Source: Melioribacter sp.
GTDB lineage: Bacteria > Bacteroidota > Ignavibacteria > Ignavibacteriales > Melioribacteraceae
Assembly: GCA_026417975.1 (NCBI GenBank)
Contig: JAOACD010000009.1
Span: 186,001-250,000, forward strand
DNA length: 64,000 nt
Reading direction: 5' to 3'
Part shown: piece by piece, positions 17,718-27,054 of the stretch
Layout: every line of letters starts with the position of its first letter
Position numbering within the stretch: position 1 is the stretch's first letter
Made by a program: the position numbers and the translations under genes
The notes under the pieces: generated by a model
Told to the model about the DNA's origin: nothing
The model's input: only the letters and a program-made list of their open reading frames with translations
Databases searched by the model: none

Positions 17718-18329
17718 GTGTATAAAGATATAACAGGGGTAATTTTGGCTGGTGGTAAAAGTTTAAGAATGGGTATGAATAAATCATTTCTTAAATTTAA
17801 TGGCGTTACTATTATTGAACGTATTGTAAACTTAATGAAATACATATTTGAAGAAGTTATAATTATTTCTAATACACCACATGAATATTTATTCCTTGGC
17901 GTCCCTGTTTATGAAGATATTTTTAAAGATAAAGGACCTCTTGCAGGAATACATTCCGGACTTTTTTATGCAAGGAATGAAAAGATTTTTGTTATCAGTT
18001 GTGATGTCCCATTGATGACTGAACAAATGATTAATTATATTGTAAATTTTCAAACTGATAAGCCAATTAAGATTTGCCGTGCATCAGGTTATCTTCAACC
18101 ATTAGTAGGTATTTATTCAAAATCTTTAATTAATAGTATAGAGAAAGTCTTAACTCAAAATTTATTACACGATAAATCTTTGCATAGTTTTCTTGATAAT
18201 ATAGAGGCTGAAATCATTAATCCAGAAAATCTCGATTTTTATAAAGACGAATTTTTTTTTAATATTAATAGTCCAGAAGATTATCAGTATCTTATTAGTA
18301 TCGAGAATAAAAAAGTTTTAGACAATTAA
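17718..18329 (+). CDS. mobA: Molybdenum cofactor guanylyltransferase (MobA type)
   Basis: MobA transfers GMP from GTP to molybdopterin to form MGD, needed by DMSO-reductase-family enzymes. The nucleotide-binding start ILAGGKSLRMGMNKSFLKF and the later ISCDVPLMTEQMI fit this family. I chose the GTG at 17718 because GGAG lies six bases upstream; an earlier GTG at 17691 would add nine residues but overlaps that site. The product is then 203 residues. Related nucleotidyltransferases (MocA, CofC) are possible. The nearest molybdoenzyme is not in the window. Confidence 0.82.
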   Translation: MYKDITGVILAGGKSLRMGMNKSFLKFNGVTIIERIVNLMKYIFEEVIIISNTPHEYLFLGVPVYEDIFKDKGPLAGIHSGLFYARNEKIFVISCDVPLMTEQMINYIVNFQTDKPIKICRASGYLQPLVGIYSKSLINSIEKVLTQNLLHDKSLHSFLDNIEAEIINPENLDFYKDEFFFNINSPEDYQYLISIENKKVLDN

Positions 18330-18388
18330 TTATTATTTTTTGAAAAGAAATAGTTTTCATAAATTTAAATTACGAAGTAATATAAGCT

Positions 18389-18691
18389 ATGAAAAAAGAT
18401 TTTTACATAGAGAAAATATTAACAGCGATTTCTCATCCTAATAGAATAAAAATTCTAAAGTTATTGAGAAGAGAAAAAGTAATGTGTGGATGCGAAATAC
18501 TCTCTACAATTAAAATAGAACAATCAAACTTATCGAGACACTTAAATACTCTTGTTCAAGCTGGTATTTTAATTGCATGGAAAGAAGGAGTAAAAATGAA
18601 TTATAAAGTCGCTAATGAAAAGGTTTTTAAAATTTTAGATATAGCAGAACAGTTATCAGAAGAACATATTGCTCAAATTGTAAGTCAATAA
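18389..18691 (+). CDS. arsR: ArsR/SmtB-family metal-sensing repressor
   Basis: This is a 100-residue winged-helix repressor. The recognition-helix region reads CGCEILSTIKIEQSNLSRHLNTL, with two cysteines (C33, C35) at the position used by ArsR (ELCVCDL) to bind As(III)/Sb(III). It lies just upstream of the ArsP-like permease and thioredoxin-like genes, and probably represses them and itself until metal binds. No operator palindrome could be assigned with confidence. Confidence 0.9.
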   Translation: MKKDFYIEKILTAISHPNRIKILKLLRREKVMCGCEILSTIKIEQSNLSRHLNTLVQAGILIAWKEGVKMNYKVANEKVFKILDIAEQLSEEHIAQIVSQ

Positions 18692-18828
18692 TTTTTTTAG
18701 AATTATTATGATTTAATGCTCATATAATCAAGAAGTATAAAATATTTTCTCAAAAGAAGTAGAATTAATTTTTTGTGAATTTATTTAACAGAGCTATACT
18801 TTTAGTGAATAAATTAGGGATAATTTAA

Positions 18829-20133
18829 ATGAGTTGGAAAGAACAGTATAAGTCTCTTTTGTTATTTCTTTGTTTTTTTCTTTTTATTTATTTCATGCCT
18901 ATTGAATCAAAAGATTTTAAAGGAGCAATCATTGATGGCTTTAAGCTTATTCATTGTTATGCTAGAGAACATGTTATACTTTGTCTTATACCTGCTTTTT
19001 TTATTGCTGGAGTAATTGCAGTTTTTATTAGTCAGACATCTATAATTAAATATTTTGGCACTAAGGCAAAAAAATGGAAAGCATATCTAATTGCTTCTGT
19101 GTCAGGAACTATATTGGCAGTATGTTCTTGTACTGTTCTACCTTTGTTTTCTAGCATTTATAAAAGAGGTGCAGGATTAGGGCCTGCAATTGCTTTTTTG
19201 TATTCTGGTCCTGCTATAAATATTCTTGCAATAATTTTAACTGCAAGAGTTCTTGGATTTGAGCTTGGGGTAGCAAGAATAGTCGGTGCTATTACATTTA
19301 GTCTTGTTATAGGACTAATAATGGGGTTTATTTACCATGATGATGAAGAAAAGCAAATATCTGAGTCAAAATTAGCATTAGAAGAAGGTGAGGGGATAAG
19401 ACCTTTTTGGCAAACATCAATTCATTTCTTTATTCTTATTGGAATATTAGTTTTTGTGAATTGGAATAAGCCTGCTAATGAAAGTACAGGATTTTGGTAT
19501 TTTATATATAAGAATAAGTGGTTTATTACATCAATATTTGGGATTGGCTTTGCCATTTCTATGATTTATATTATAAAGGTAAAGAAGATTTTTGTGATAT
19601 TAGGAACATTTGTAGTTATCATTTCAGCAACATTATTTAGCGATCCAACTATTCCGTTTATTATTGGTATAACTGCAACTTCAATTACACTTGCTTTTTC
19701 TAATGAAGAATCAAAGCTATGGCTTCTCGAAACATGGGAATTTGCAAAGCAAATTATGCCACTTTTGGGTATAGGTATTTTGTTATCTGGTTTTTTACTT
19801 GGCTCATCAGGAAATGGAGAAGGGATTATTCCTAAAGAGTGGATTTTTTCTCTAGTAGGTCAGAATTCATTATTATCAAATTTCTTTGCATCTATAGTTG
19901 GTGCTTTTATGTACTTTGCTACTTTGACTGAAATCCCAATTGTTCAGGGACTGATAAAGAATGGAATGGGGAAAGGACCTGCACTTGCATTGTTGCTGGC
20001 TGGTCCAGCCTTGTCTTTGCCTAGTATGATTGTCATTAAAAGTGTTATAGGTTTTAAAAAAACTACTACATATGTGTTTCTTGTAATAATAATGGCAACA
20101 CTTACAGGTTTTGCTTATGGTTTATTATTTTGA
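18829..20133 (+). CDS. ArsP/YraQ-type permease (DUF318)
   Basis: This 434-residue inner-membrane protein has many hydrophobic helices in two halves. Each half has a signature loop: VCSCTVLPLFSSIYKRGAGLGPAIAFLYSGPAINI (about residues 103-135) and the matching late TLTEIPIVQGLIKNGMGKGPALALLLAGPALSLPSM. This is the DUF318/UPF0718 family, which includes the methylarsenite exporter ArsP. Context (ArsR before, thioredoxin-like protein after, ArsC nearby) supports arsenic or thiophilic-metal export; the exact substrate is open. Confidence 0.85.
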   Translation: MSWKEQYKSLLLFLCFFLFIYFMPIESKDFKGAIIDGFKLIHCYAREHVILCLIPAFFIAGVIAVFISQTSIIKYFGTKAKKWKAYLIASVSGTILAVCSCTVLPLFSSIYKRGAGLGPAIAFLYSGPAINILAIILTARVLGFELGVARIVGAITFSLVIGLIMGFIYHDDEEKQISESKLALEEGEGIRPFWQTSIHFFILIGILVFVNWNKPANESTGFWYFIYKNKWFITSIFGIGFAISMIYIIKVKKIFVILGTFVVIISATLFSDPTIPFIIGITATSITLAFSNEESKLWLLETWEFAKQIMPLLGIGILLSGFLLGSSGNGEGIIPKEWIFSLVGQNSLLSNFFASIVGAFMYFATLTEIPIVQGLIKNGMGKGPALALLLAGPALSLPSMIVIKSVIGFKKTTTYVFLVIIMATLTGFAYGLLF

Positions 20134-20163
20134 GAATATAGAATTATTTTATAGGTATAAAAA

Positions 20164-20412
20164 ATGATTAATGTAAAAATCCTTGGCCCTGGATGTAAAA
20201 AGTGCCAAACTCTTGAATCGAAGGTTAAAGAAATTATTATAAAAGAAAATATAGACGCTATAGTTGAGAAAGTTACTGAGATTAGTGAGATCATGAACTA
20301 TGGTGTGATGATAACACCAGCTTTGGTTGTAAATGAAAAGGTAAAAAGTTATGGCACAATTCCTAGTTATGAGCAAATTACTAAATGGTTGAAAGAAGAG
20401 TTAAATGAATGA
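20164..20412 (+). CDS. Small thioredoxin-like redox protein
   Basis: This 82-residue minimal thioredoxin-fold protein carries GPGCKKCQTLESKV (CxxC at residues 11-14) and the cis-proline segment MITPALVVNEKV. It belongs to the redox-active disulfide protein 2 (MTH895-like) group, which very often follows a DUF318 permease, as it does here by 30 bases. It may reduce the permease or the metal-binding cysteines. Cytosolic; no signal peptide. Confidence 0.87.
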   Translation: MINVKILGPGCKKCQTLESKVKEIIIKENIDAIVEKVTEISEIMNYGVMITPALVVNEKVKSYGTIPSYEQITKWLKEELNE

Positions 20413-20593
20413 AATTATTTCTTTAGTAAGTGTTTAGATAATTTTTTTATTAAGACAGATGAATTTTATAGCGTAATAAAGTACTTAATAATAGGATTTA
20501 TTCTGTTTATAATAATTCCAAATTATTATTAAAATAATATAAACGAAAAATTTGTTAGTTAATAATTAATTTTAATTTTTACTTATCTTTTTA

Positions 20594-20601
20594 TATATTT
20601 G
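20594..20601 (+). promoter_or_regulatory. Bacteroidota-type -7 element (TATATTTG) before the fluoride riboswitch
   Basis: TATATTTG fits the TAnnTTTG -7 consensus of Bacteroidota. It lies just upstream of the riboswitch, so transcription would begin almost exactly at the aptamer. The -33 TTG is not well conserved here (TTT). Confidence 0.45.
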
Positions 20602-20605
20602 CATA

Positions 20606-20669
20606 GGCTATGGAGTTAGCCTTTTGTAAACCGTCCAGATAAACACATCGGACTGATAACTCCTACCTC
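20606..20669 (+). ncRNA. Fluoride riboswitch (crcB RNA motif)
   Basis: The conserved parts of the crcB motif can be read in order: GGCTATGGAGTTAGCC (20606-20621), AAACCG (20628-20633), a GTCC/GGAC stem (20633-20636 and 20649-20652) and the 3' TGATAACTCCTAC (20654-20666). GGAGTT and AACTCC supply the closing pairing. It sits about 30 bases before a gene for the fluoride channel CrcB, the classic target. No terminator is visible between aptamer and start codon, so control may be translational. Confidence 0.92.
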
Positions 20670-20697
20670 TTAAACAAAAACAAATACAGGTGATAAA

Positions 20698-21081
20698 TTG
20701 CAAAATTATATTCTTGTATTTATTGGTGCTGGTTTAGGAGGGGTATTAAGATACTGGCTTTCTGGATATGTCTATAAATTTGTTTCCCCTACCTTCCCAT
20801 ATGGTACTTTAGCAGTGAATGTTTTGGGCAGTTTTATTATTGGCTTTGTAATGTTTTATCTTGATGCTAATGAATTAATTGGCCGTGAACTTCGCCTTTT
20901 TCTTACAATGGGATTTTGCGGCGGGTTAACAACTTTTTCAGCCTTTTCATATGAAACTATTAACTTTCTAAAAGAAAAAGAATATTTATATGCAAGTATG
21001 AATATTCTATTAAATATTTTCCTTACTCTCTTTGTATTGTTTCTTTCTTATAAACTATCAAAAATAATTTCTGGAGAGTAA
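20698..21081 (+). CDS. crcB: Fluoride channel CrcB/Fluc
   Basis: This small membrane protein exports fluoride as a dual-topology dimer. The 127 residues have four hydrophobic helices with GAGLGGVLRYWLSGY, the polar-track segment YGTLAVNVLGSFIIGF and GFCGGLTTFSAFSYET (the conserved TTFSxF). The start codon is TTG, with AGGTGAT upstream. The fluoride riboswitch directly precedes it, and a DUF190 gene follows one base after its stop. Confidence 0.95.
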   Translation: MQNYILVFIGAGLGGVLRYWLSGYVYKFVSPTFPYGTLAVNVLGSFIIGFVMFYLDANELIGRELRLFLTMGFCGGLTTFSAFSYETINFLKEKEYLYASMNILLNIFLTLFVLFLSYKLSKIISGE

Positions 21082-21082
21082 T

Positions 21083-21436
21083 ATGGAAATTAAAGGCGAA
21101 GCTAAGTTAGTTCGAATTTTTCTAGGCGAAGATGATTTACTTCATCATAAGCCAGTTTATGAAACTATTGTACTTGAAGCACGAAAGGCAGGACTTGCTG
21201 GTGCTACAGTCTTTAAGGGAATAATGGGTTTTGGAAAAGCTAGCAGAATTCATACTTCTAAAATTTTGAGACTTTCTGAAGATCTACCTATAGTAATTGA
21301 AATTGTTGACGAATTTGAAAAAGTTGAAAAATTTCTTCCAGTACTTCATAATATATTTGAAGAAGCTAAATGTGGTGGTTTAATTACAATTGAAAAAGCA
21401 GAAATTATAAAATATGTCACAGGAAACTTAAAATAG
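21083..21436 (+). CDS. DUF190 (PII-like) protein
   Basis: This 117-residue soluble protein of the DUF190 family shows MEIKGEAKLVRIFLGEDD, the GLAGATVFKGIMGFG segment and a C-terminal CGGLITIEKAEIIKY. Members have a ferredoxin/PII-like fold and are frequently encoded beside or fused to crcB. The start is one base from the crcB stop, so it is under the same riboswitch. Its biochemical role in fluoride resistance is not known to me. Confidence 0.9.
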   Translation: MEIKGEAKLVRIFLGEDDLLHHKPVYETIVLEARKAGLAGATVFKGIMGFGKASRIHTSKILRLSEDLPIVIEIVDEFEKVEKFLPVLHNIFEEAKCGGLITIEKAEIIKYVTGNLK

Positions 21437-21748
21437 AATTTTCTTCATTATATGATATATACGATTTTATAGTTCTTATTTAAGGGCAACGGTTAAGTAT
21501 TCTAAGATAACAGATTAAATTTTTTTTATTTTATAGTTAATGTCAGAAGACGAAGATGAATATGCTGGTAATTGTGTACTTTTCTTTCGAACAAAGACAA
21601 TTTGAATTTCGATAAGTTTGTTTCGCGAATGAATTATTGAACTTATATTAAGTTTTTTATTTTATAAGGTGTAAGTACGTCACTTATTTTTTTAATAGAA
21701 TTTAATGATTTTTTGAACCTCTTGTTAAAAGATAATGTTTATAAGGTA
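21437..21748 (+). other. AT-rich gap before the SUF operon
   Basis: No gene was recognised. A 21-codon frame at 21540 lacks a ribosome-binding site and is not supported. The SUF promoter and operator begin just after this stretch. Confidence 0.4.
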
Positions 21749-21783
21749 AATCTTGACAAAATAATCAAGATTCAATACGTTTG
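21749..21783 (+). promoter_or_regulatory. SUF operon promoter overlapped by a palindromic operator
   Basis: AATCTTGA (21749-21756) and TCAAGATT (21765-21772) form a perfect inverted repeat with 8-base arms and an 8-base spacer. It contains the -33 TTG (21753-21755). Exactly 20 bases later comes TACGTTTG (21776-21783), a match to the Bacteroidota TAnnTTTG -7 element. The operator would block polymerase binding. The Rrf2-type regulator encoded at the end of the operon is the natural candidate ligand-sensing repressor. Confidence 0.65.
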
Positions 21784-21807
21784 TATAATAAATAAATAGG
21801 AAATAGT

Positions 21808-23292
21808 ATGAATGAATTAAAAGAAAACAAAAGGCCATTAGAGGAAATAGCAGAGGATATGAAAGTATTAGAAGATTTAACAAAAGCTGAATATAAATGG
21901 GGATTTGTTACAGAGATTGAATCTGAAGTAGCCCCTAAGGGATTAAATGAAGATATAATAAGATTAATTTCTTCAAAAAAGGGGGAACCTGAATGGATGA
22001 CCGAGTGGCGTCTTAAAGCCTATAGACATTGGCTTACTATGGAAGAACCAAAGTGGCCTAATGTTAGTTATCCACCCATTGATTTTCAAGATATTAGTTA
22101 TTATTCAGCACCCAAGAAAAGATCTCAAAAGAAAAGTCTTGATGAGGTAGATCCTGAACTATTAAAAACGTTTGAAAAATTAGGAATTCCACTTGAAGAA
22201 CAAAAAGCATTGGCGGGGGTTGCAGTTGATGCCGTTTTCGATTCTGTTTCAGTAGCTACTACATTTCAGAAAACATTGAAAGAAAAAGGTATTATTTTTT
22301 GCTCGATTTCAGAGGCTATACGTGAATATCCTGATTTAGTAAAAAAATACCTTGGTTCGGTTGTACCATATACAGATAATTTCTATGCTGCATTAAATTC
22401 TGCTGTATTTAGTGATGGCTCTTTTGTCTATGTTCCAAAAGGTGTTAGATGTCCAATGGAATTATCAACCTATTTTAGAATAAATGCAAAAGAGACAGGT
22501 CAATTTGAGAGAACACTTATTATTGCGGACGAAGGTTCTTATGTAAGTTATCTTGAAGGATGTACAGCCCCAATTCGTGATAATAATCAACTCCATGCGG
22601 CTGTTGTAGAGTTAATTGCTCTAGATTATGCCGAAATTAAATATTCTACAGTGCAAAATTGGTACCCTGGTGATAAAGAAGGTAAAGGAGGAATTTATAA
22701 TTTTGTGACTAAGCGAGGCGCATGCAGAGGTAAACATTCTAAAATTTCTTGGACTCAAGTAGAAACAGGTTCAGCAATTACATGGAAATATCCAAGCTGC
22801 ATTTTACAAGGGGATTATTCTGTTGGAGAGTTTTATTCTGTTGCAGTTACCAATAATTACCAACAAGCAGATACTGGAACTAAAATGATTCATCTAGGAA
22901 AATACACTAAGAGTACAGTAGTTTCAAAAGGAATTTCTGCAGGGAAAAGTAAAAATTCTTATAGAGGATTGGTAAAGATAGGTAAAAATGCAACTGGTGC
23001 TCGCAATTTTACTCAATGTGATTCAATGTTAATGGGAGATAAATGTAGTGCAAATACATTTCCTTATATAGAAGTTGAAAACGATACTGCAAAAGTTGAA
23101 CATGAAGCTACAACATCAAAGGTGGGTGAAGATCAGATCTTCTATCTTAATCAACGAGGAATTTCAACAGAAGATGCTATTAATATGATTGTAAATGGAT
23201 TCTGCAAAGAAGTATTTAAAGAGCTTCCTATGGAGTTTGCTGTAGAAGCACAAAAGCTTTTGGCTGTTAGTCTTGAAGGAAGCGTAGGATAA
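21808..23292 (+). CDS. sufB: Fe-S cluster assembly scaffold SufB
   Basis: SufB is the core scaffold subunit of the SufBCD complex, where iron-sulfur clusters are built in the cytosol. The 494 residues include the long N-terminal region and [61 protein letters not shown] and [21 protein letters not shown], all typical SufB segments. It opens the operon sufB-C-D-S-T, 27 bases before sufC, downstream of a well-formed promoter and operator. Confidence 0.97.
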   Translation: MNELKENKRPLEEIAEDMKVLEDLTKAEYKWGFVTEIESEVAPKGLNEDIIRLISSKKGEPEWMTEWRLKAYRHWLTMEEPKWPNVSYPPIDFQDISYYSAPKKRSQKKSLDEVDPELLKTFEKLGIPLEEQKALAGVAVDAVFDSVSVATTFQKTLKEKGIIFCSISEAIREYPDLVKKYLGSVVPYTDNFYAALNSAVFSDGSFVYVPKGVRCPMELSTYFRINAKETGQFERTLIIADEGSYVSYLEGCTAPIRDNNQLHAAVVELIALDYAEIKYSTVQNWYPGDKEGKGGIYNFVTKRGACRGKHSKISWTQVETGSAITWKYPSCILQGDYSVGEFYSVAVTNNYQQADTGTKMIHLGKYTKSTVVSKGISAGKSKNSYRGLVKIGKNATGARNFTQCDSMLMGDKCSANTFPYIEVENDTAKVEHEATTSKVGEDQIFYLNQRGISTEDAINMIVNGFCKEVFKELPMEFAVEAQKLLAVSLEGSVG

Positions 23293-23319
23293 TTTTCAAA
23301 ATAAATAGAAGGGAATAAA

Positions 23320-24084
23320 ATGTTAATAATAAAAAACTTACATGCTGTAGTAGAAGGAAAAGAAATATTACGAGGAATTAACCTCGAAGTTAAACCTGGT
23401 GAGATTCATGCTATAATGGGACCAAATGGTTCTGGTAAAAGTACTTTAGCAAATGTTTTGGCTGGAAATAAAGGTTATGAAGTTACAGAAGGAGAAATTT
23501 GGTTTGAAGGAAAAAACTTACTTGATATGGAACCTGATGAAAGAGCTAAAGAAGGAGTATTTTTAGCATTTCAGTACCCTGTTGAAATACCAGGAGTTTC
23601 GAATGCAACTTTTTTGAAAACTGCTATTAATGAAAAAAGAAAATATTTGAATTTACCTGAATTATCCCCAAAAGAATTTTTGGATATGATGAAAGAAAAG
23701 GCTAAAATACTTGGAATGGATGAATCGTTGATTAGTAGGTCTGTAAATGTTGGCTTTTCTGGTGGAGAAAAAAAACGTAATGAAATTTTTCAGTTGTTAA
23801 TGCTAGAGCCAAAACTTGCAATACTTGATGAAACAGATTCGGGTCTTGATATAGATGCATTAAAAATAGTTGCAAACGGAGTAAATGTTTTTCATAAAGA
23901 TGATAATGCAGTTATAGTTGTTACTCATTATCAAAGATTACTTAACTATATTGTTCCAGATTTTGTTCACGTTCTTTATAAAGGCAAGATTGTTAAGTCG
24001 GGTGGAAAAGAATTAGCACTTGAGCTTGAAGAAAAAGGTTATGATTGGGTTACATCTAATGAATTAGAAACTCAAAGTATTTAA
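23320..24084 (+). CDS. sufC: Fe-S assembly ATPase SufC
   Basis: SufC is the ABC-type ATPase that drives the SufBCD scaffold. The 254 residues have Walker [10 protein letters not shown], the atypical signature [15 protein letters not shown] and Walker [17 protein letters not shown], which marks SufC rather than a transporter ATPase. The switch histidine is in VVTHYQR. It is cytosolic, 12 bases before sufD. Confidence 0.97.
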   Translation: MLIIKNLHAVVEGKEILRGINLEVKPGEIHAIMGPNGSGKSTLANVLAGNKGYEVTEGEIWFEGKNLLDMEPDERAKEGVFLAFQYPVEIPGVSNATFLKTAINEKRKYLNLPELSPKEFLDMMKEKAKILGMDESLISRSVNVGFSGGEKKRNEIFQLLMLEPKLAILDETDSGLDIDALKIVANGVNVFHKDDNAVIVVTHYQRLLNYIVPDFVHVLYKGKIVKSGGKELALELEEKGYDWVTSNELETQSI

Positions 24085-24096
24085 GGTGGAGTATTT

Positions 24097-25440
24097 ATGA
24101 GTCAATCTGTATTATATTCAAAAGTTAAGAATTGGTATTTGTCTAATTTTGAAATTTTCTCTAAAAGACTAAATGGCTCTAAAAATTTTTTTAACGAGAT
24201 AAGAGAGAAAGCTGTAGCTAAATTTACCGAGCTTGATTTCCCTACAAGAAAAAATGAAGAGTGGAAATACACAGATATAACACCAATTCTTAAATATAAT
24301 TTTGTGCCTTCTGCATTGGTAAGTATTCCTAAGTTGACTTTAGATGAAATAAATAAACTATTATTTAAAGATTTTGATTTTTACCTTGCTACTATTGTAA
24401 ATGGTGTTTTTGTAGAAGAGTTGAGCAATCTAGAGAATCTTCCTAAAGGAGTAATAATTGGAAGCTTAAATAAAATACTTAAAGATAGACCAGAACTTTT
24501 TGACAATTACGCAAACGACTTTCTAAGTATTGATAATATCTTTAATGCATTGAATAATGTTTATGCATATGATGGCTTAGTAATGATTGTTGAGAAAAAT
24601 GTAATAATAGACAAACCTATACAAGTTTTATTTATCAATGGAAACAATGAAAGCGAGGTTCTTTCATCTCCAAAAAATTTAATAATTGCTAAAGAGAACT
24701 CTCAATTAAGTGTCATTTTTAATTACAGAGGATTTGGAGATAAGAAGTATTTTACAAATTCTACAGTTAATGTGTCAATTGATGAAGGAGCAATTTTAGA
24801 CTATTATAAAATTCAAGAAGAAAATGAAGATTCTTATCACATAGAAAAGATTGATGTTATTCAAAGTACTAAAAGCGTATTCAACCAGTTTAATATAAAT
24901 TTTGGTGGCGAACTTGTTCGTAATGATATTAATACAAAGCTAAATGGTGAATACATTGAAACTCATTTTTATGGATTATATCTTGTTCAGGGTAAACAAC
25001 ATGTAGACAATCATACTCTTATTGATCATGCTAAACCAAATTGTTTAAGTAATGAATTATATAAAGGAATACTTGATGATAATTCCCACGGTGTATTTAA
25101 CGGGAAAATTTTTGTAAGACCTGGTGCCCAAAAAACAAATGCATATCAACAAAATAAAGCCGTATTACTTTCAAGTGGGGCAAAATTAGATACTAAACCA
25201 CAACTTGAAATTTTTGCCGACGATGTTAAATGTACACATGGTGCTGCTGTTGGACATTTAGACGAGAGTGCTGAATTTTATATTCGTTCTCGAGGGGTGC
25301 CAGAAGAACTTGCTAAATCAATTTTAATTAGAGCTTTTGCAAATGATGTAGTTGAAATGATGAAAATAGGGGAACTGAAAGAACAAATTAATCACAAAAT
25401 ATTTGAACATCTACATAGGATTGAATTTAAGAATAATTGA
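24097..25440 (+). CDS. sufD: Fe-S assembly protein SufD
   Basis: SufD is the SufB paralogue completing the SufBC2D complex. The 447 residues show RKNEEWKYTDITP in the N-terminal part and, in the beta-helix core, the characteristic HVDNHTLIDHAKPNCLSNELYKGILDDNSHGVFNGKIFV and CTHGAAVGHLDESAEFYIRSRGV. A GGTGG ribosome-binding site precedes the ATG. It is placed between sufC and sufS. Confidence 0.96.
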   Translation: MSQSVLYSKVKNWYLSNFEIFSKRLNGSKNFFNEIREKAVAKFTELDFPTRKNEEWKYTDITPILKYNFVPSALVSIPKLTLDEINKLLFKDFDFYLATIVNGVFVEELSNLENLPKGVIIGSLNKILKDRPELFDNYANDFLSIDNIFNALNNVYAYDGLVMIVEKNVIIDKPIQVLFINGNNESEVLSSPKNLIIAKENSQLSVIFNYRGFGDKKYFTNSTVNVSIDEGAILDYYKIQEENEDSYHIEKIDVIQSTKSVFNQFNINFGGELVRNDINTKLNGEYIETHFYGLYLVQGKQHVDNHTLIDHAKPNCLSNELYKGILDDNSHGVFNGKIFVRPGAQKTNAYQQNKAVLLSSGAKLDTKPQLEIFADDVKCTHGAAVGHLDESAEFYIRSRGVPEELAKSILIRAFANDVVEMMKIGELKEQINHKIFEHLHRIEFKNN

Positions 25441-25468
25441 ATTTCAGTATTCAAAAAAATGGTGAATT

Positions 25469-26719
25469 GTGATAAACACTACTACCGAAATAAAAAGAAA
25501 ATTTAATGTAGAAGAAGTTCGTAATGACTTCCCAATACTTAAGAGATTAGTAAATGGGAAGCCTCTTGTCTATTTAGATAATGCTGCTACTACGCAAAAA
25601 CCTCAGGTAGTAATTGATGCAATTACTCATTATTATACTTACGATAATGCAAATATTCATCGTGGATTATATTTCTTAAGTGAATTAGCAACAGAACAAT
25701 ATGAAAATGCAAGATTAAAAGTAAAAGAATTTATAAATGCAATTAGTGCTTCAGAAATTATCTTTGTAAGAGGAACTACCGAAGCAATAAATTTAGTTGC
25801 ATCTACACTTTGTCATACTAAATATTTTAATGAAGGTGATGAGATAATTATTTCTAACATGGAACACCATTCGAATATAGTTCCATGGCAATTAGTTCGA
25901 GATAAAAAAAATATTAATCTAAAGGTAATTCCAATTAATGATAAAGGAGAACTTCTTTTAGATGAGTTTGAAAAATTAATTACAAACAAAACTAAATTAG
26001 TTTCGGTAGTCCATATTTCTAATACACTTGGAACAATTAATCCTGTAAAAGAAATTGTTCGTATAGCACATTCACACAACATTCCTGTTCTGATTGATGG
26101 AGCTCAAGCTATGTCGCACTTAAAAATAGATGTTCAAGAACTTGATGCTGATTTTTATGCTTTTTCTGGTCATAAAGTTTTTGGTCCTACAGGAATAGGT
26201 GTATTATATGGTAAAACAGAATATCTTGAAATGATGCCACCTTATCAAGGCGGTGGAGATATGATTAGAACCGTTACGTTTGAAAAAACAACTTTTGAAG
26301 ATATTCCTCGTAAGTTTGAAGCAGGTACTCCAAATATTGCTGGTGGAATTGGACTTGGTGCTGCTATTGATTATTTAAATCAGTTTGAAAGAAATGAGTT
26401 GATAGCTTATGAAAATTCTTTACTTGAATATGCTACACAACGATTATCAGAAATCGAAGGATTGAAAATTATTGGCACAGCTAAAGAAAAAGCATCTGTT
26501 GTATCTTTTGTTATAGATGGAATTCATCCTTACGATATAGGAACCATTATCGATACAGATGGAATTGCAATTAGAACAGGACATCATTGTACACAACCAA
26601 TAATGAAAAGATTTAATATACCTGCAACAGCACGTGCTTCTTTTTCATTCTATAATACAAAAGAAGAAATTGATAAACTTGTTGAAAGCTTAATAAAAGT
26701 AAAAAAAATGTTTGCTTGA
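25469..26719 (+). CDS. sufS: Cysteine desulfurase SufS
   Basis: This PLP-dependent enzyme releases sulfur from cysteine as a persulfide. The 416 residues show VYLDNAATTQKPQVVI, the NMEHHSNIVPWQ segment, the lysine that binds PLP in FSGHKVFGPTGIGVLYG, and the persulfide cysteine in RTGHHCTQPIM, all typical of the group II SufS class. The start codon at 25469 is GTG. The end overlaps the following DUF59 gene by eight bases. Confidence 0.96.
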   Translation: MINTTTEIKRKFNVEEVRNDFPILKRLVNGKPLVYLDNAATTQKPQVVIDAITHYYTYDNANIHRGLYFLSELATEQYENARLKVKEFINAISASEIIFVRGTTEAINLVASTLCHTKYFNEGDEIIISNMEHHSNIVPWQLVRDKKNINLKVIPINDKGELLLDEFEKLITNKTKLVSVVHISNTLGTINPVKEIVRIAHSHNIPVLIDGAQAMSHLKIDVQELDADFYAFSGHKVFGPTGIGVLYGKTEYLEMMPPYQGGGDMIRTVTFEKTTFEDIPRKFEAGTPNIAGGIGLGAAIDYLNQFERNELIAYENSLLEYATQRLSEIEGLKIIGTAKEKASVVSFVIDGIHPYDIGTIIDTDGIAIRTGHHCTQPIMKRFNIPATARASFSFYNTKEEIDKLVESLIKVKKMFA

Positions 26720-27035
26720 TATGATAGATAAAGGAAAATTAGAACAAGATATAATTGCTGTATTAAAAACTTGCTTTGATCCAGAAATTCCCGTTGATAT
26801 TTGGGAATTAGGATTAATTTATGAATTGAAAATTGATGACGAAGGAAACACTTATATAAAAATGACTCTGACATCACCTCATTGCCCAGTTGCAGAAAGC
26901 TTACCATCAGAGGTCAAGCACAAAGTTAAAAATGTCAAGGGAGTTAAAGATGTTTATATTGATTTAGTTTGGGATCCACCATGGACAATGGATAAAATGA
27001 GTGAAGCAGCAAAGTTTGAATTAGGTTTTTTATAA
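26712..27035 (+). CDS. sufT: SufT/MIP18-family (DUF59) Fe-S maturation protein
   Basis: This 107-residue DUF59 protein has the family hallmarks DPEIPVDIWELGLIY and LTSPHCPVAESLPSEV, the latter with the reactive cysteine. Homologues (SufT, PaaD-like, MIP18) help deliver Fe-S clusters to target proteins. Its start overlaps sufS, so it is translationally coupled. The precise client proteins cannot be inferred. Confidence 0.88.
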   Translation: MLDMIDKGKLEQDIIAVLKTCFDPEIPVDIWELGLIYELKIDDEGNTYIKMTLTSPHCPVAESLPSEVKHKVKNVKGVKDVYIDLVWDPPWTMDKMSEAAKFELGFL

Positions 27036-27054
27036 ATAATGAAAGGGAATCACT

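Noticed and set aside
21540-21605. 21-codon frame before sufB
   Set aside because: No ribosome-binding site, no recognisable product, and readily explained by chance.
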